A stretch of 64,000 nucleotides of DNA from Fructilactobacillus lindneri DSM 20690 = JCM 11027 (lineage in GTDB: Bacteria; Bacillota; Bacilli; Lactobacillales; Lactobacillaceae): contig NZ_MIYK01000001.1 in NCBI RefSeq assembly GCF_002907375.1, forward strand, positions 186,001-250,000, written 5' to 3'. Below are positions 44,368-53,545 of this stretch, in pieces. The notes under the pieces were generated by a model. That model made no database searches. It had not been told where the DNA came from and was given only the letters and a program-made list of their open reading frames with translations. The number at the start of each line of letters is the position of its first letter. Position 1 is the first letter of the stretch. The position numbers and the translations under genes are program-made.

Positions 44368-45242
44368 TTATCTTGCAGATTTTCTATATCCAGCTGCTTC
44401 TGCTTCGGCAGGTGAATTAAAGTAAACAACATTATTTGAACTCATGCGATAATTTTTTGATCATCTAAGTGGTAAATATGTGTCTTAGAATTTCCAACTA
44501 CTTTTTGGCTTTGAGCGGAATCAGTATCACCAGATTGAAAATTACTTTTAGATTGATTTTCTTGACTTGAATCGTCTGAGTTAGAATCAGTTGAACTTGA
44601 ATCGGTCGTAGATGTATCAGGAGCTGATGTGTCATCAGGTTTAGCGTTTGTATCAACAGAACCTAAATGTAATGTGTCAATAGCATATTTAGCTTCATCT
44701 GGAGTGTATTTATCTCCTGAATCAGAAATCAACTGTTGATATACATCATTTGCAGACATGTGCATGTCGCTTGAATACGTTTTAGCAGATTTAACAGCTG
44801 CAGCTTTATAATCATCTTCACTAATTTTATTAACAGCATATGTAGCAGCTTCAGGCGTAATTTTACTTCCATATTCAGAAGTTAGTTGTTCATACAAACC
44901 TTTTTTAGACATTCCGCTAGTTTCCATATAGTCTTTAGCAGATTTATAAGCATTGTCTTTTTCAGTGTCATCACTACCGTTATCATCTTTTGAAGTAGGG
45001 ACTTTAACTTTTGCTACTTTATCTTTGTCACTATCATCTTTCATGGTAGTGTCTTTTTTATTATCATTAGACTTTTTCTTTGAGTCATTCTTTTTTACTT
45101 TGGTTGTTTTATCTTTAGAATCAGATGAGTTCTTTTTATCATCATTGCCACTAGCACTTGCAATGATAAATATAACTACTATTACTAATAACCAAAACCA
45201 CCAACGCTTATAAAATTTTTTCTTTGTTCCTTTTTCAGACAT
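44368..45242 (-). pseudogene. Ltp-domain lipoprotein-like (superinfection exclusion type) protein with a C-terminal frameshift
   Basis: The open frame runs 45242-44442 (266 residues): a cytoplasmic basic start, one transmembrane helix (WWFWLLVIVVIFIIASA), a Lys/Asp/Ser linker, then two Ltp (PF07553) repeats. Repeat 1 is AYKSAKDYMETSGMSKKGLYEQL to ITPEAATYAV, and repeat 2 is AVKSAKTYSSDMHMSANDVYQQL to YTPDEAKYAID (quoted in short pieces: AKDYMETSGMSKKGL, AKTYSSDMHMSANDV). The tail reads KTHIYHLDDQKIIA then stop. With one more A in the six-A run near 44454 it would continue NYRMSSNNVVYFNSPAEAEA to AGYRKSAR at 44368, the normal end of this family. In streptococcal phage TP-J34, Ltp blocks DNA injection by other phages. 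Confidence 0.78.
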
Positions 45243-46080
45243 ATTGTCCTCCTATAAATTTAATCCATCTTTTAAAGACATAAGTTTTTGGTCTATTAGG
45301 TTTCACTATATTAAGTTAATAATTAATTAAGATGATAGTTAAAAAATTTTAGTAATTATAATTTAAAATAATTAATTTTTTGATAGTAAGTGTGCTGTAA
45401 TATTTTTTCATAACCATTAAATAATATAATGATAAGTTATCTATTCGAATTTTTTTATTTAATAATACATAATCATTGTGTTTGATGTTATATTACATAA
45501 AGTTTCAATCAAAATTTATTTACTTAATTAATACTTAGATAAAGTATACTATTACATTATAATTATAATACCATTACAATGGTAAACGCACCTAACGAAC
45601 TTTTTCTTTTTAAAATCCTAAAGCTAGAATCGAACCAGTTTATACTATACAAGTAGAGAAGATCAACTTTTAAAAATAATCATTATTAATTTTTTCTAAA
45701 CTTATTCTAATTTTTAATGGAAAAATTGTTCATTGAGTCGTTGATGAAGAGAGTAGCATCGTCTCATTGCAAGAGCATTATAATAGTTGGACTTAATCCT
45801 ATTTAAATAAGTTGCTAGCGCATGATGCTGATGATTAATATGACAGTGAGTAGTTTTTTGTCCACGTTGATTGAGTTTGTGGCTAACTTTGCCACTGATA
45901 ACGAAATAAAAGCTGAAAATTAAACGAATTTATGAAGATTCTTATGCTGAAGTTGCATCTTATGTGGATAACCAGTATCAAAATGAAATAGGTGATTAAA
46001 CCAACTGCTATGGAAACTACTATTAGAGAAATTTTGCAAAATAGTTAAACTTAATTTCTGGTTAATTAAGAATTTAAAGA
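45243..46080. other. Non-coding interval with decayed gene fragments
   Basis: About 840 bases with no intact gene. It holds the upstream region of the Ltp-like gene, a second tRNA 3'-half-like remnant (45610-45665) and two gene scraps. On the minus strand, 45714-45923 reads open for about 70 residues (including GQKTTHCHINHQHHALATY and NALAMRRCYSLHQRL) without a start codon. On the plus strand near 45915-45999 a reading begins IKRIYEDSYAEVASYVDN and ends in GD-stop. Neither fragment is recognised. The AT content is very high between 45300 and 45590. Confidence 0.5.
45610..45665 (-). other. tRNA 3'-half-like remnant, copy 2
   Basis: On the minus strand, ACTGG-TTCGATT-CTAGC forms a degraded T arm (45623-45639), followed by TTTAGGA. 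The flanks resemble copy 1 at 42617-42669: shared CCTAAAGCT and GAACCAG strings in the same spacing and the same orientation about 3 kb apart. It may be an attachment-site relic or a decayed phage tRNA. Confidence 0.5.
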
Positions 46081-46124
46081 TGTATGGTATAATTTACTTA
46101 TATTAAATTAGGAGGAATATCATT

Positions 46125-46370
46125 ATGAAAGAATTTACAACTGATGGAGCTAAGCTTGAAAAGAAACTCCAAGAAATTTTAAAAGATCCACGTGTGATTG
46201 AAGAATTAGGTAATTCAGCAGGTCACATTGATAATACCAGTGTAGAACATCAACTTTTAAACTTTGCTAAAAACAAAGCTAAGAAGACTGATATGTATAA
46301 AGTTGAATTAAAACAAGGACGTTTTGATATTTATAATGAAACTTCTCATAGTCGAGAATTTTTTGAATAA
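46125..46370 (+). CDS. Hypothetical small protein (81 residues)
   Basis: An 81-residue soluble, mostly helical protein (LEKKLQEILKDPRVIEELGN, then VEHQLLNFAKNKAKK and a C-terminal DIYNETSHSREFFE). I do not recognise a family. AGGAGGAATATC precedes the ATG, an extended -10 (TGGTATAAT, 46085-46093) is upstream, and a strong terminator follows, so it is probably a real single-gene unit. Confidence 0.7.
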   Translation: MKEFTTDGAKLEKKLQEILKDPRVIEELGNSAGHIDNTSVEHQLLNFAKNKAKKTDMYKVELKQGRFDIYNETSHSREFFE

Positions 46371-46373
46371 AAA

Positions 46374-46415
46374 TAAAAAGGGGTTGTCAATTTAAAAACT
46401 GACAACTCCTTTTTA
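46374..46415. terminator. Terminator after the 81-residue protein gene
   Basis: AAAAGGGGTTGTCA pairs with TGACAACTCCTTTT around a ten-base loop. A and T runs on both sides allow it to serve the convergent small gene too. Confidence 0.85.
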
Positions 46416-46425
46416 TAACTTATTA

Positions 46426-46587
46426 TTAATATTGTTTATTTAAATGATTTTTTTGTGCGGCTTGATTTCTTGTTAGTGACCAGTAAGTTAATCCTACTAG
46501 GGAAGTTGCTTCAAGAGCAATTGCAATTCCTCCAACAACGAGGGATTCAACTAATAATGGAGTATTACGCTGACTATTTTTTTTCAT
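46426..46587 (-). CDS. Small single-pass membrane protein (53 residues)
   Basis: A 53-residue protein with a short polar start, one hydrophobic helix (LLVESLVVGGIAIALEATSL, about 10-30) and a polar basic tail. CAGGAGC precedes ATG 46587. Its start codon lies inside the end of the upstream membrane gene (14-base overlap), a sign of translational coupling. No family recognised. Confidence 0.65.
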   Translation of the reverse strand: MKKNSQRNTPLLVESLVVGGIAIALEATSLVGLTYWSLTRNQAAQKNHLNKQY

Positions 46588-47110
46588 AAGTTTGCTCCTG
46601 ATGGATTTTATTTTTATGGTTTTTAGCAATTTTTTTGACGAGATTGATTTTACGGTTTGAACTAACCATATAGTTAGTATAAGAAATCCCGCCGTACGTT
46701 AAAATGACTACAATAACAATGAAGATAATTAAACTCCATTCTCCAATAGGAAGATATTCAGTCATTTCATATGTAGTATAGAGAGCATCTAAAAATCCAG
46801 CATATGAAACATAGTACCAAGCAATCGATTTATTATAAAAGCCGTAAAATTTTGCAAAGTCTTCTTTATTTAATGACAAATCAAAAAGTTCTTTGCCAGC
46901 ATATTTTTTTAAGTAATAAATCCGTAAAGGTGGTATTACCCAAATAATATTTTTGAATAAACCTTTGAGACTGAACCCCTGATGATGTGAGCTTTGATAT
47001 TTTTTGAAAACACTATTAGAATCCATTAATTCCATTTTTCCTTGAAGTAACGGAAAAATAAATAATAGCCAATCCGCAACAAAAGCACAAAATGTAACAA
47101 AAATTTTCAA
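46574..47110 (-). CDS. Uncharacterised membrane protein (178 residues)
   Basis: A membrane protein of about 178 residues with hydrophobic segments near 3-22, 56-70, 98-112 and 128-150. It includes YYLKKYAGKELFDLSLN and NKSIAWYYVSYAGFLDALY between them. Function unknown. TTG 47110 is the preferred start because TTGGAGATGG lies just upstream. An in-frame ATG (47119) and TTG (47125) sit inside that ribosome site. It is coupled to the 53-residue gene and divergent from the acetoin reductase gene. Confidence 0.7.
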   Translation of the reverse strand: MKIFVTFCAFVADWLLFIFPLLQGKMELMDSNSVFKKYQSSHHQGFSLKGLFKNIIWVIPPLRIYYLKKYAGKELFDLSLNKEDFAKFYGFYNKSIAWYYVSYAGFLDALYTTYEMTEYLPIGEWSLIIFIVIVVILTYGGISYTNYMVSSNRKINLVKKIAKNHKNKIHQEQTYEKK

Positions 47111-47179
47111 GCTGACCATCTCCAATTATTATATTTATAATTAATAAAACAGATTGTATTATAACACTTGTTTTTGAGA

Positions 47180-47208
47180 TTTTGATAATCAAAAATAAAT
47201 TATCAAAA
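47180..47208. promoter_or_regulatory. Perfect inverted repeat between divergent genes
   Basis: TTTTGATAAT (47180-47189) and ATTATCAAAA (47199-47208) are exact reverse complements with a 9-base spacer. The site lies midway between the divergent starts at 47110 and 47263. It is a candidate operator for either gene. No regulator can be assigned. Confidence 0.5.
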
Positions 47209-47217
47209 CAATTGTGA

Positions 47218-48036
<819 letters not shown>

Positions 48037-48055
48037 AGTTTTAAATTAGATTATA

Positions 48056-48089
48056 TAAAAAAAGATGAGCTATTTAACTCATCTTTTTG
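48056..48089 (+). terminator. Terminator after the acetoin reductase gene
   Basis: AAAAAGATGAG and CTCATCTTTTT form a perfect stem with an eight-base loop. Confidence 0.85.
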
Positions 48090-48198
48090 TTCACGTTACG
48101 TTTGTAAGCCAATATTTTTACCCAGCTTAGTTAATCATATTAATAATCATGTTACAAATCAGAGTTGGTAGTAACAATAAGTAACAAATGATTTTATA

Positions 48199-48282
48199 TG
48201 CACCAGGCGAGATTCGAACTCGCACTTGAAAAATCAAACAGCGACCTGAACGCTGCGCGTCTGCCAATTCCGCCACTGGTGC
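48199..48282 (-). tRNA. tRNA-Leu (CAG)
   Basis: On the minus strand, acceptor GCACCAG/CTGGTGC, anticodon loop TTCAGGT between CAGCG and CGCTG, long variable arm, T arm GCGAGTTCGAATCTCGC. It stands alone between the acetoin reductase gene and the OhrR-like gene. Confidence 0.95.
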
Positions 48283-48422
48283 GAACTTCTTTATTTTACT
48301 ATAAATCATTTATAAATGGAATAGAAATCAGGGGTTGTAATATATTGTGGTTATGCTATATATTAAATATAATTAAAAATTTCATAAGAAATATTATGGA
48401 ATAAACATTGGTGGGAGTAGAT

Positions 48423-48881
48423 ATGGAAAAACTTACAGGGGTCGATAGCAAAGTTTGTTTTGCAATTTATAATGCAAATAAAAAGTTTAATAGATTTTAT
48501 CAAAATGCTTTGTCTTCATATGATTTAACATACCCACAATATATCGTGATGGTAGTTTTATGGCAATATGCTCCAATGACAGTACGCGAATTAGGTTCTC
48601 ATGTTGACTTAGACAGCGGAACATTAACACCACTTTTGAAACGGCTTGATAAAAAAGGATGGATAACTAAAGAACGTTCTAAAAAGGATGAGAGAGTAGT
48701 AAACATCGGTGTGACAGATCAGGCTAAAAAGTTAGAAGATGATATTTGCACACATGTTGATACGTGCTTTGATATTTTAGGGATGTCTAAAACACAAATC
48801 GCAGATTCAGTCGAAGTGATTGATAATATACTTGATAAATTAGATAAAGTTGATACTAAAAAAATAAAAGATGCAAAATAA
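48423..48881 (+). CDS. MarR-family organic peroxide sensor (OhrR-like)
   Basis: A 152-residue winged-helix regulator. LTYPQYIVMVVLWQYAPMTV, then LDSGTLTPLLKRLDKKGWI and RSKKDERVVNI match the OhrR branch of MarR proteins. Cys12, Tyr26 and Tyr37 have the exact spacing of the B. subtilis OhrR redox triad (Cys15, Tyr29, Tyr40), so a peroxide-sensing role is likely. ATG 48423 with GTGGGAG upstream is used, and an in-frame GTG at 48408 lies within the ribosome site. No ohr peroxidase gene is adjacent, so its target is elsewhere. Confidence 0.82.
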   Translation: MEKLTGVDSKVCFAIYNANKKFNRFYQNALSSYDLTYPQYIVMVVLWQYAPMTVRELGSHVDLDSGTLTPLLKRLDKKGWITKERSKKDERVVNIGVTDQAKKLEDDICTHVDTCFDILGMSKTQIADSVEVIDNILDKLDKVDTKKIKDAK

Positions 48882-48920
48882 AATTAATGGTTAAATAGCT
48901 ATTAAGAATTGTTTAATTAT

Positions 48921-48947
48921 AGAACCTCATTTAAGAGGTTCTTTTTG
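48921..48947 (+). terminator. Terminator after the OhrR-like gene
   Basis: AGAACCTC pairs with GAGGTTCT around an ATTTAA loop, followed by a T run. Confidence 0.8.
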
Positions 48948-49062
48948 TTTTTAGTCATTGATTTTGCTAGAATTAAAATGCTGCAATATGTAAAAAGTAT
49001 AAGATTTAATATAAAAATAAAACTCGCTAATTTATAAGATAGCTAGAATGGGGTATGGTAAA

Positions 49063-50613
49063 TTGTCGTTAAACATTGATGAGATTCAAATTCTTTTACA
49101 AGAACATAATTTGTTGAAATCATCTGTTTCAGCTAATCAAAAAAAATATAGTTATATTAGTTATGATTCTCGTGATGTAAAAAATGATACTTTATTTTTT
49201 TGTAAAGGAAATTTCAAACCAGAGTATCTTGAGATTGCAAAAGCATCTGGTGCAACAGGTGTTGTAGCTGAAAAACATCTTCCAGCTAGTTCTGGAATGG
49301 ATGAATATATCGTAACTGATATTCAAAAAGCTTTGTCGTTATTATCAGTTGCATTTTATGATTATCCACAAAATGATTTGTTTATTATAGCGGTTACTGG
49401 AACGAAAGGGAAGACTACCTCATCATATTTGTTACGAGATGCTATTGATAAAGCATCAGGAAATAAGACCGCGTTATTTTCTACAGTTAATACTGTGATT
49501 GGAAATAAAAGCGGGGATACATTTAAATCTCAGTTAACGACCCCTGAGTCGCTAGATGTTTTTCGCAATATGCGTAGAGCTGTTGACAATGGCATGAAAA
49601 TTTTAGTGATGGAAGTTTCATCTCAGGCTTATTTAAAAAATCGAGTTTATGGTTTGAAATTTAATATTGGATCTTTTTTAAACATTTCACCGGATCATGT
49701 AGGAGAGAATGAACATCCAACTTTTGCTAATTATTTACATTGTAAAGAACAATTATTGATAAATTCAAAAGTAACAATTATAAATGCAGAAACGAAAAAT
49801 CTAGATGACGTTTATTATGCTGCTAAGGCAACTTGTAATCCTGAGAATGTTTATTTGTTTGCTAGAAATGGTGCTAAAACTGAAATTCCAGTTACTTTGG
49901 ACTTTGTTTTTGATAGTAAATCCGATACTTTAAGTGATAATGAGATTTATTTGAAAAGTTTAACTAAAAAGGGGGAAAAGTTAAACTTAGATGGAAATTA
50001 TCGAATTGGAATTCCGGGAGATTATAATGAAGCCAATGCAACTGATGCTATTATTGCAGCAGGGTTAGCTGGTTTTAAACGGACCGATTTGTTAAAAGGA
50101 ATTGCAGACACTAAAATTCCAGGACGAATGGAAATGTACTCAAGCCAAGATCATGGAACAGTTTATGTTGATTATGCACATAATTATGCTAGTACACGTG
50201 CATTGCTTGGATTTTTAAAACGACAAAATCCAAATGGTCGGGTAGTAGCAGTGGTTGGAAGTCCTGGTAATAAAGGGATTGACCGTCGTGAAGGCTTTGG
50301 GAAAGCATTAAATGAAGAAGCTGATGTGGCTTATTTGACAACCGATGATCCCGCTTATGAAAATCCCCAAAAAATTGCTCAAGAAATTGATTCATATATT
50401 GATCATGATAAAGTTGATGTTCATTTTAATCTTGATCGAGAACAAGCAATTAAGGATGCAATTTTGTCTGGAAAAAAGGAAGATATTATTGTAATTCTTG
50501 GAAAAGGGCAAGATCCATATCAAAAGGTCAAGGGAATTGATATTCCTTATCCCACAGATTCTGCAATAGTTAAAAAAATTGTTGAATCATTAAATCAAGA
50601 TACTAAAAATTAA
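49063..50613 (+). CDS. murE: UDP-MurNAc-tripeptide synthetase, L-Lys type (MurE), copy 1
   Basis: A 516-residue Mur ligase. The N-terminal domain includes YDSRDVKNDTLFFCKGNF. The P-loop GTKGKTT is at residues 113-119, followed by TTPESLDV, MEVSSQAYLKNRV, the carbamylated-lysine region YLHCKEQLL, VDYAHNYAS and GSPGNKGIDRREGFG. The specificity motif reads DDPAYE, as in L-Lys-adding MurE (DNPA) rather than meso-DAP enzymes (DNPR). It adds L-Lys to UDP-MurNAc-L-Ala-D-Glu. TTG 49063 is chosen because the tandem paralogue then aligns residue for residue. ATG 49048 is an alternative. Followed by a divergent copy, then the D-Asp side-chain genes. Confidence 0.88.
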   Translation: MSLNIDEIQILLQEHNLLKSSVSANQKKYSYISYDSRDVKNDTLFFCKGNFKPEYLEIAKASGATGVVAEKHLPASSGMDEYIVTDIQKALSLLSVAFYDYPQNDLFIIAVTGTKGKTTSSYLLRDAIDKASGNKTALFSTVNTVIGNKSGDTFKSQLTTPESLDVFRNMRRAVDNGMKILVMEVSSQAYLKNRVYGLKFNIGSFLNISPDHVGENEHPTFANYLHCKEQLLINSKVTIINAETKNLDDVYYAAKATCNPENVYLFARNGAKTEIPVTLDFVFDSKSDTLSDNEIYLKSLTKKGEKLNLDGNYRIGIPGDYNEANATDAIIAAGLAGFKRTDLLKGIADTKIPGRMEMYSSQDHGTVYVDYAHNYASTRALLGFLKRQNPNGRVVAVVGSPGNKGIDRREGFGKALNEEADVAYLTTDDPAYENPQKIAQEIDSYIDHDKVDVHFNLDREQAIKDAILSGKKEDIIVILGKGQDPYQKVKGIDIPYPTDSAIVKKIVESLNQDTKN

Positions 50614-50749
50614 CCTTGTATTTTAAATTAAAAATAATCAAACTAAAGATTTTTTTAATTTATGAGTAATAAAGCTGTAATATAAATCATTTAAAATAAC
50701 ATTTATGAACTCATTGAAAAATAGATACCGCAGAACGGAGTCCTAACAT

Positions 50750-52297
50750 TTGTCGTTAAATGTCAAAAAAATAAAAACAATTTTATATGAACATGGTTTG
50801 TTGCAATCAACTAACGCAATGGGTCATCCTGAATTTGAGTATATAAGCTATGATTCCCGAGACATTCAGAAAAATACTTTATTTTTTTGTAAAGGAAATT
50901 TCAAACCAGAATATTTAGAAACAGCTAAAGAGGCTGGTGCTACTGGTGTTGTTTCCGAACGTCATCTTCCAGCAAGTGCTGGAATGAATGAATTTATTGT
51001 AAAAGATATTCAAAAATCGATGGCTCTGCTCTCCGCCGCTTTTTTTAATTATCCACAAGATGAATTGTACATTATTGCAATTACTGGAACTAAATGTAAG
51101 ACAACTTCAGCATATTTTGTGCGTGATGCAATTCAAAACGCTACTAATGATAAGGTTGCCATTTTTTCCACCATCAATACAGTGATTGGGAATGCACCTA
51201 GTGATAATTTTAAATCTCATTTAACAACTCCCGAGTCTTTAGATATTTTTCATAATATGCGAAGAGCAGTTAATAATGGAATGAAAATTTTGGTAATGGA
51301 AGTCTCTTCTCAGGCCTATCTTAAAAATCGTGTTTATGGATTAAAATATGATATTGGATCATTTCTCAATATTTCTTCTGATCATGTAGGGGAAAATGAG
51401 CATCCAACGGTTGCTAATTATTTGCATTGTAAGGAACAGTTACTGGTAAATTCTAAAATCACAATTATTAACGCCGAAACGGATAATTTAAAAGACGTTT
51501 ATTATACTGCTAAAGCAACTTGTAATCCTGAAAATATTTATTTATTTGCTAGAAAAAATGCAAAATTAGAAATTCCAATTAAGCTAGATTTTATCTATTC
51601 AAGCGAAGTGGATACATTAAAGCTAAATGAGATTTATATGCAGTCTTTAACTAAAAAGGCAAAAAAACTTGACTTAGATGGTAGTTATCGCTTAGGGTTG
51701 CCTGGCGATTATAATGAACCAGATGCCGCAGATGCAATTATTTCTGCTGGAATTGCTGGATTTAAACGTTCTGATCTTACTAAAGGAATTGCTAGTACAC
51801 AAATCCCTGGAAGAATGGAAATTTACGAGACAAAACATAATGGAACGGTTTATGTTGACTATGCACATAATTATTCTAGTATGCATTCGTTATTATCTTT
51901 TTTAAAAAGTCAAAATCCAGATGGAAAAGTTATCGTAGTAGTTGGTTGTACTGGCAATAAAGGGATTATTCGTCGAAAGGGAATTGGAAAAGCATTAAGT
52001 GAAAATGCCGATGTGGCGTATCTAACCATGCAAGATCCAGCTTTTGAAGATCCCAAAGAAATATCAAAAGAAATTGATTCCCATATTGACCATAGTAAAG
52101 TCGATGTTCATTTTGTGATGAATCGGGAAACAGCGATTGCTGATGCAATCAAACAAGGTAAAAATGATGATATAATTGTAATAGCGGGAAAAGGAAGAGA
52201 TCCATATCAAAAAATTAATGGGGTTGATACTCCATATCCTACTGATACAGTTATTGTTAAAGAATTAGTAAAGGAACTGAATAAAAATGACTGTTAA
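50750..52297 (+). CDS. MurE-like ligase, tandem copy 2 with altered ATP and substrate motifs
   Basis: A 515-residue paralogue of the preceding gene, colinear over the whole length. The P-loop Gly116 is Cys (GTKCKTT, codon TGT instead of GGN). The Lys-binding DDPA motif reads MQDPAFE, losing the first acidic residue, and GIDRRE is GIIRRK. The carbamylated-lysine region, VDYAHNY and the C-terminal GKGRDPYQK are kept. The frame is intact, and TTG with ACGGAG upstream starts it. Its end overlaps the D-Asp ligase gene by 11 bases, so it is still translated in the operon. It may be weakly active, regulatory, or specific for another substrate. Confidence 0.82.
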   Translation: MSLNVKKIKTILYEHGLLQSTNAMGHPEFEYISYDSRDIQKNTLFFCKGNFKPEYLETAKEAGATGVVSERHLPASAGMNEFIVKDIQKSMALLSAAFFNYPQDELYIIAITGTKCKTTSAYFVRDAIQNATNDKVAIFSTINTVIGNAPSDNFKSHLTTPESLDIFHNMRRAVNNGMKILVMEVSSQAYLKNRVYGLKYDIGSFLNISSDHVGENEHPTVANYLHCKEQLLVNSKITIINAETDNLKDVYYTAKATCNPENIYLFARKNAKLEIPIKLDFIYSSEVDTLKLNEIYMQSLTKKAKKLDLDGSYRLGLPGDYNEPDAADAIISAGIAGFKRSDLTKGIASTQIPGRMEIYETKHNGTVYVDYAHNYSSMHSLLSFLKSQNPDGKVIVVVGCTGNKGIIRRKGIGKALSENADVAYLTMQDPAFEDPKEISKEIDSHIDHSKVDVHFVMNRETAIADAIKQGKNDDIIVIAGKGRDPYQKINGVDTPYPTDTVIVKELVKELNKNDC

Positions 52298-53540
52298 AAC
52301 ACCAGATTTTACACCAATTCTTTTAGGCAGTGATTTTAATGTCTATGGAATGGCACGTTCTTTTTATGATTTATATGGAAAGCCAGTTAAGGCAATTGCT
52401 CAAACGCGATTAGCACCAACTCGTTATACTAAAATTGTTGATTTAGAAATTGTGCCAAATTTCAGTGAGGATCCTGCTTGGATTGAAGAAATGCGTAAGC
52501 TAAAAAAAAGATATGCAAATCATTCAGAGCCAGTAATTTTAATCGGCTGTAGTGACGGATATGCTGAATTAATTTCTAAGCATAAAGATGAATTAGAAGA
52601 TGTTTTTATTTGTCCTTATGTTGATTATTCATTGATTAAACAATTAAACAGTAAAGAAAAATTTTATGAATTATGTGACAAATTGAATATTCCTTATCCA
52701 GGAACTAAAGTGATTACTAAACAAGATTATAAAGATGATAATTTTGCTCAGCCATTTGGATACCCAATTGCGGTTAAGCCTACTAATAGTGTTGAATGGC
52801 TTGATATTCATTTTGAGGGTCGAAAAAAGGTATTCATCATTAAAGATGAAGCTGATTATCGAGATAAAATTGGAAAAATTTATGACAATGGTTATACTTC
52901 GGATGTAATTGTTCAAGACTTCATCCCTGGTGATGATAGTAATATGCGAGTTATTAATGCTTATGTTGATAAGAATCATAAAGTTAAAATGATGTGTTTA
53001 GGTCATCCTTTACTTGAAGACCCGGCGCCGGGAGCAATTGGCAATTATGTAGCTATTTTACCGGAATATAATGCACAAATTTATGATCAAATCAAAAGAT
53101 TTTTGGAAAGCGTTAACTATACTGGTTATGCTGATTTTGATATGAAGTGGGATTCTCGGGATAATACTTATAAGTTATTTGAAATTAATCTTCGGCAAGG
53201 AAGAAGTAGTTTTTATGTAACTTTAAATGGTTATAATTTAGCAAAATGGTTAGTGGATGATTATGTTCTTGATAATTTAAAAGATAAAGATACTGTTTAT
53301 GCTAATCAGGATAAAAATAACTATCAACTATGGCTGGGTGTACCAGAAAAAGTTTTTGAAAAGTATGCTAAAAACAATCAAGATAAAAAAGAAGCTCAAA
53401 AATTAATTTCACAAGGTCAAGTTGGCAATACTTTTTGGTATAAAAAAGATGAAAATTTTATGCGTTGGTTATTAATGAAGTGGATTGATCATAATTATGT
53501 TGAAGACTTCAAAAAGTATTTCCATGCAGAAAAAGGGTAA
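52287..53540 (+). CDS. ATP-grasp carboxylate-amine ligase, D-aspartate ligase-like
   Basis: A 417-residue ATP-grasp protein. An N-terminal domain (ILLGSDFNVYGMARSFYDLYG) is followed by the ATP-grasp core with PFGYPIAVKPTNS, VIVQDFIPGDDSNMRV and the Mg-binding LFEINLRQGRSSFYV. It resembles Aslfm of Enterococcus faecium, which adds D-Asp to the Lys side chain of UDP-MurNAc-pentapeptide. The position between murE copies and an aspartate racemase gene supports that role. It overlaps copy 2 by 11 bases. Confidence 0.83.
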   Translation: MTVKTPDFTPILLGSDFNVYGMARSFYDLYGKPVKAIAQTRLAPTRYTKIVDLEIVPNFSEDPAWIEEMRKLKKRYANHSEPVILIGCSDGYAELISKHKDELEDVFICPYVDYSLIKQLNSKEKFYELCDKLNIPYPGTKVITKQDYKDDNFAQPFGYPIAVKPTNSVEWLDIHFEGRKKVFIIKDEADYRDKIGKIYDNGYTSDVIVQDFIPGDDSNMRVINAYVDKNHKVKMMCLGHPLLEDPAPGAIGNYVAILPEYNAQIYDQIKRFLESVNYTGYADFDMKWDSRDNTYKLFEINLRQGRSSFYVTLNGYNLAKWLVDDYVLDNLKDKDTVYANQDKNNYQLWLGVPEKVFEKYAKNNQDKKEAQKLISQGQVGNTFWYKKDENFMRWLLMKWIDHNYVEDFKKYFHAEKG

Positions 53541-53545
53541 AGATT

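Noticed and set aside
45714-45923. Transposase remnant on the minus strand
   Set aside because: The His/Tyr-rich reading is suggestive, but no DDE or other transposase motif or terminal inverted repeats are visible.
40260-46080. CRISPR array or toxin-antitoxin pair in the island
   Set aside because: No regularly spaced repeats are present, and no adjacent small gene pair with toxin or antitoxin motifs was found.
48127-48404. Short open frames across tRNA-Leu (CAG)
   Set aside because: Same artefact: they read tRNA sequence in both directions and have no conserved content.
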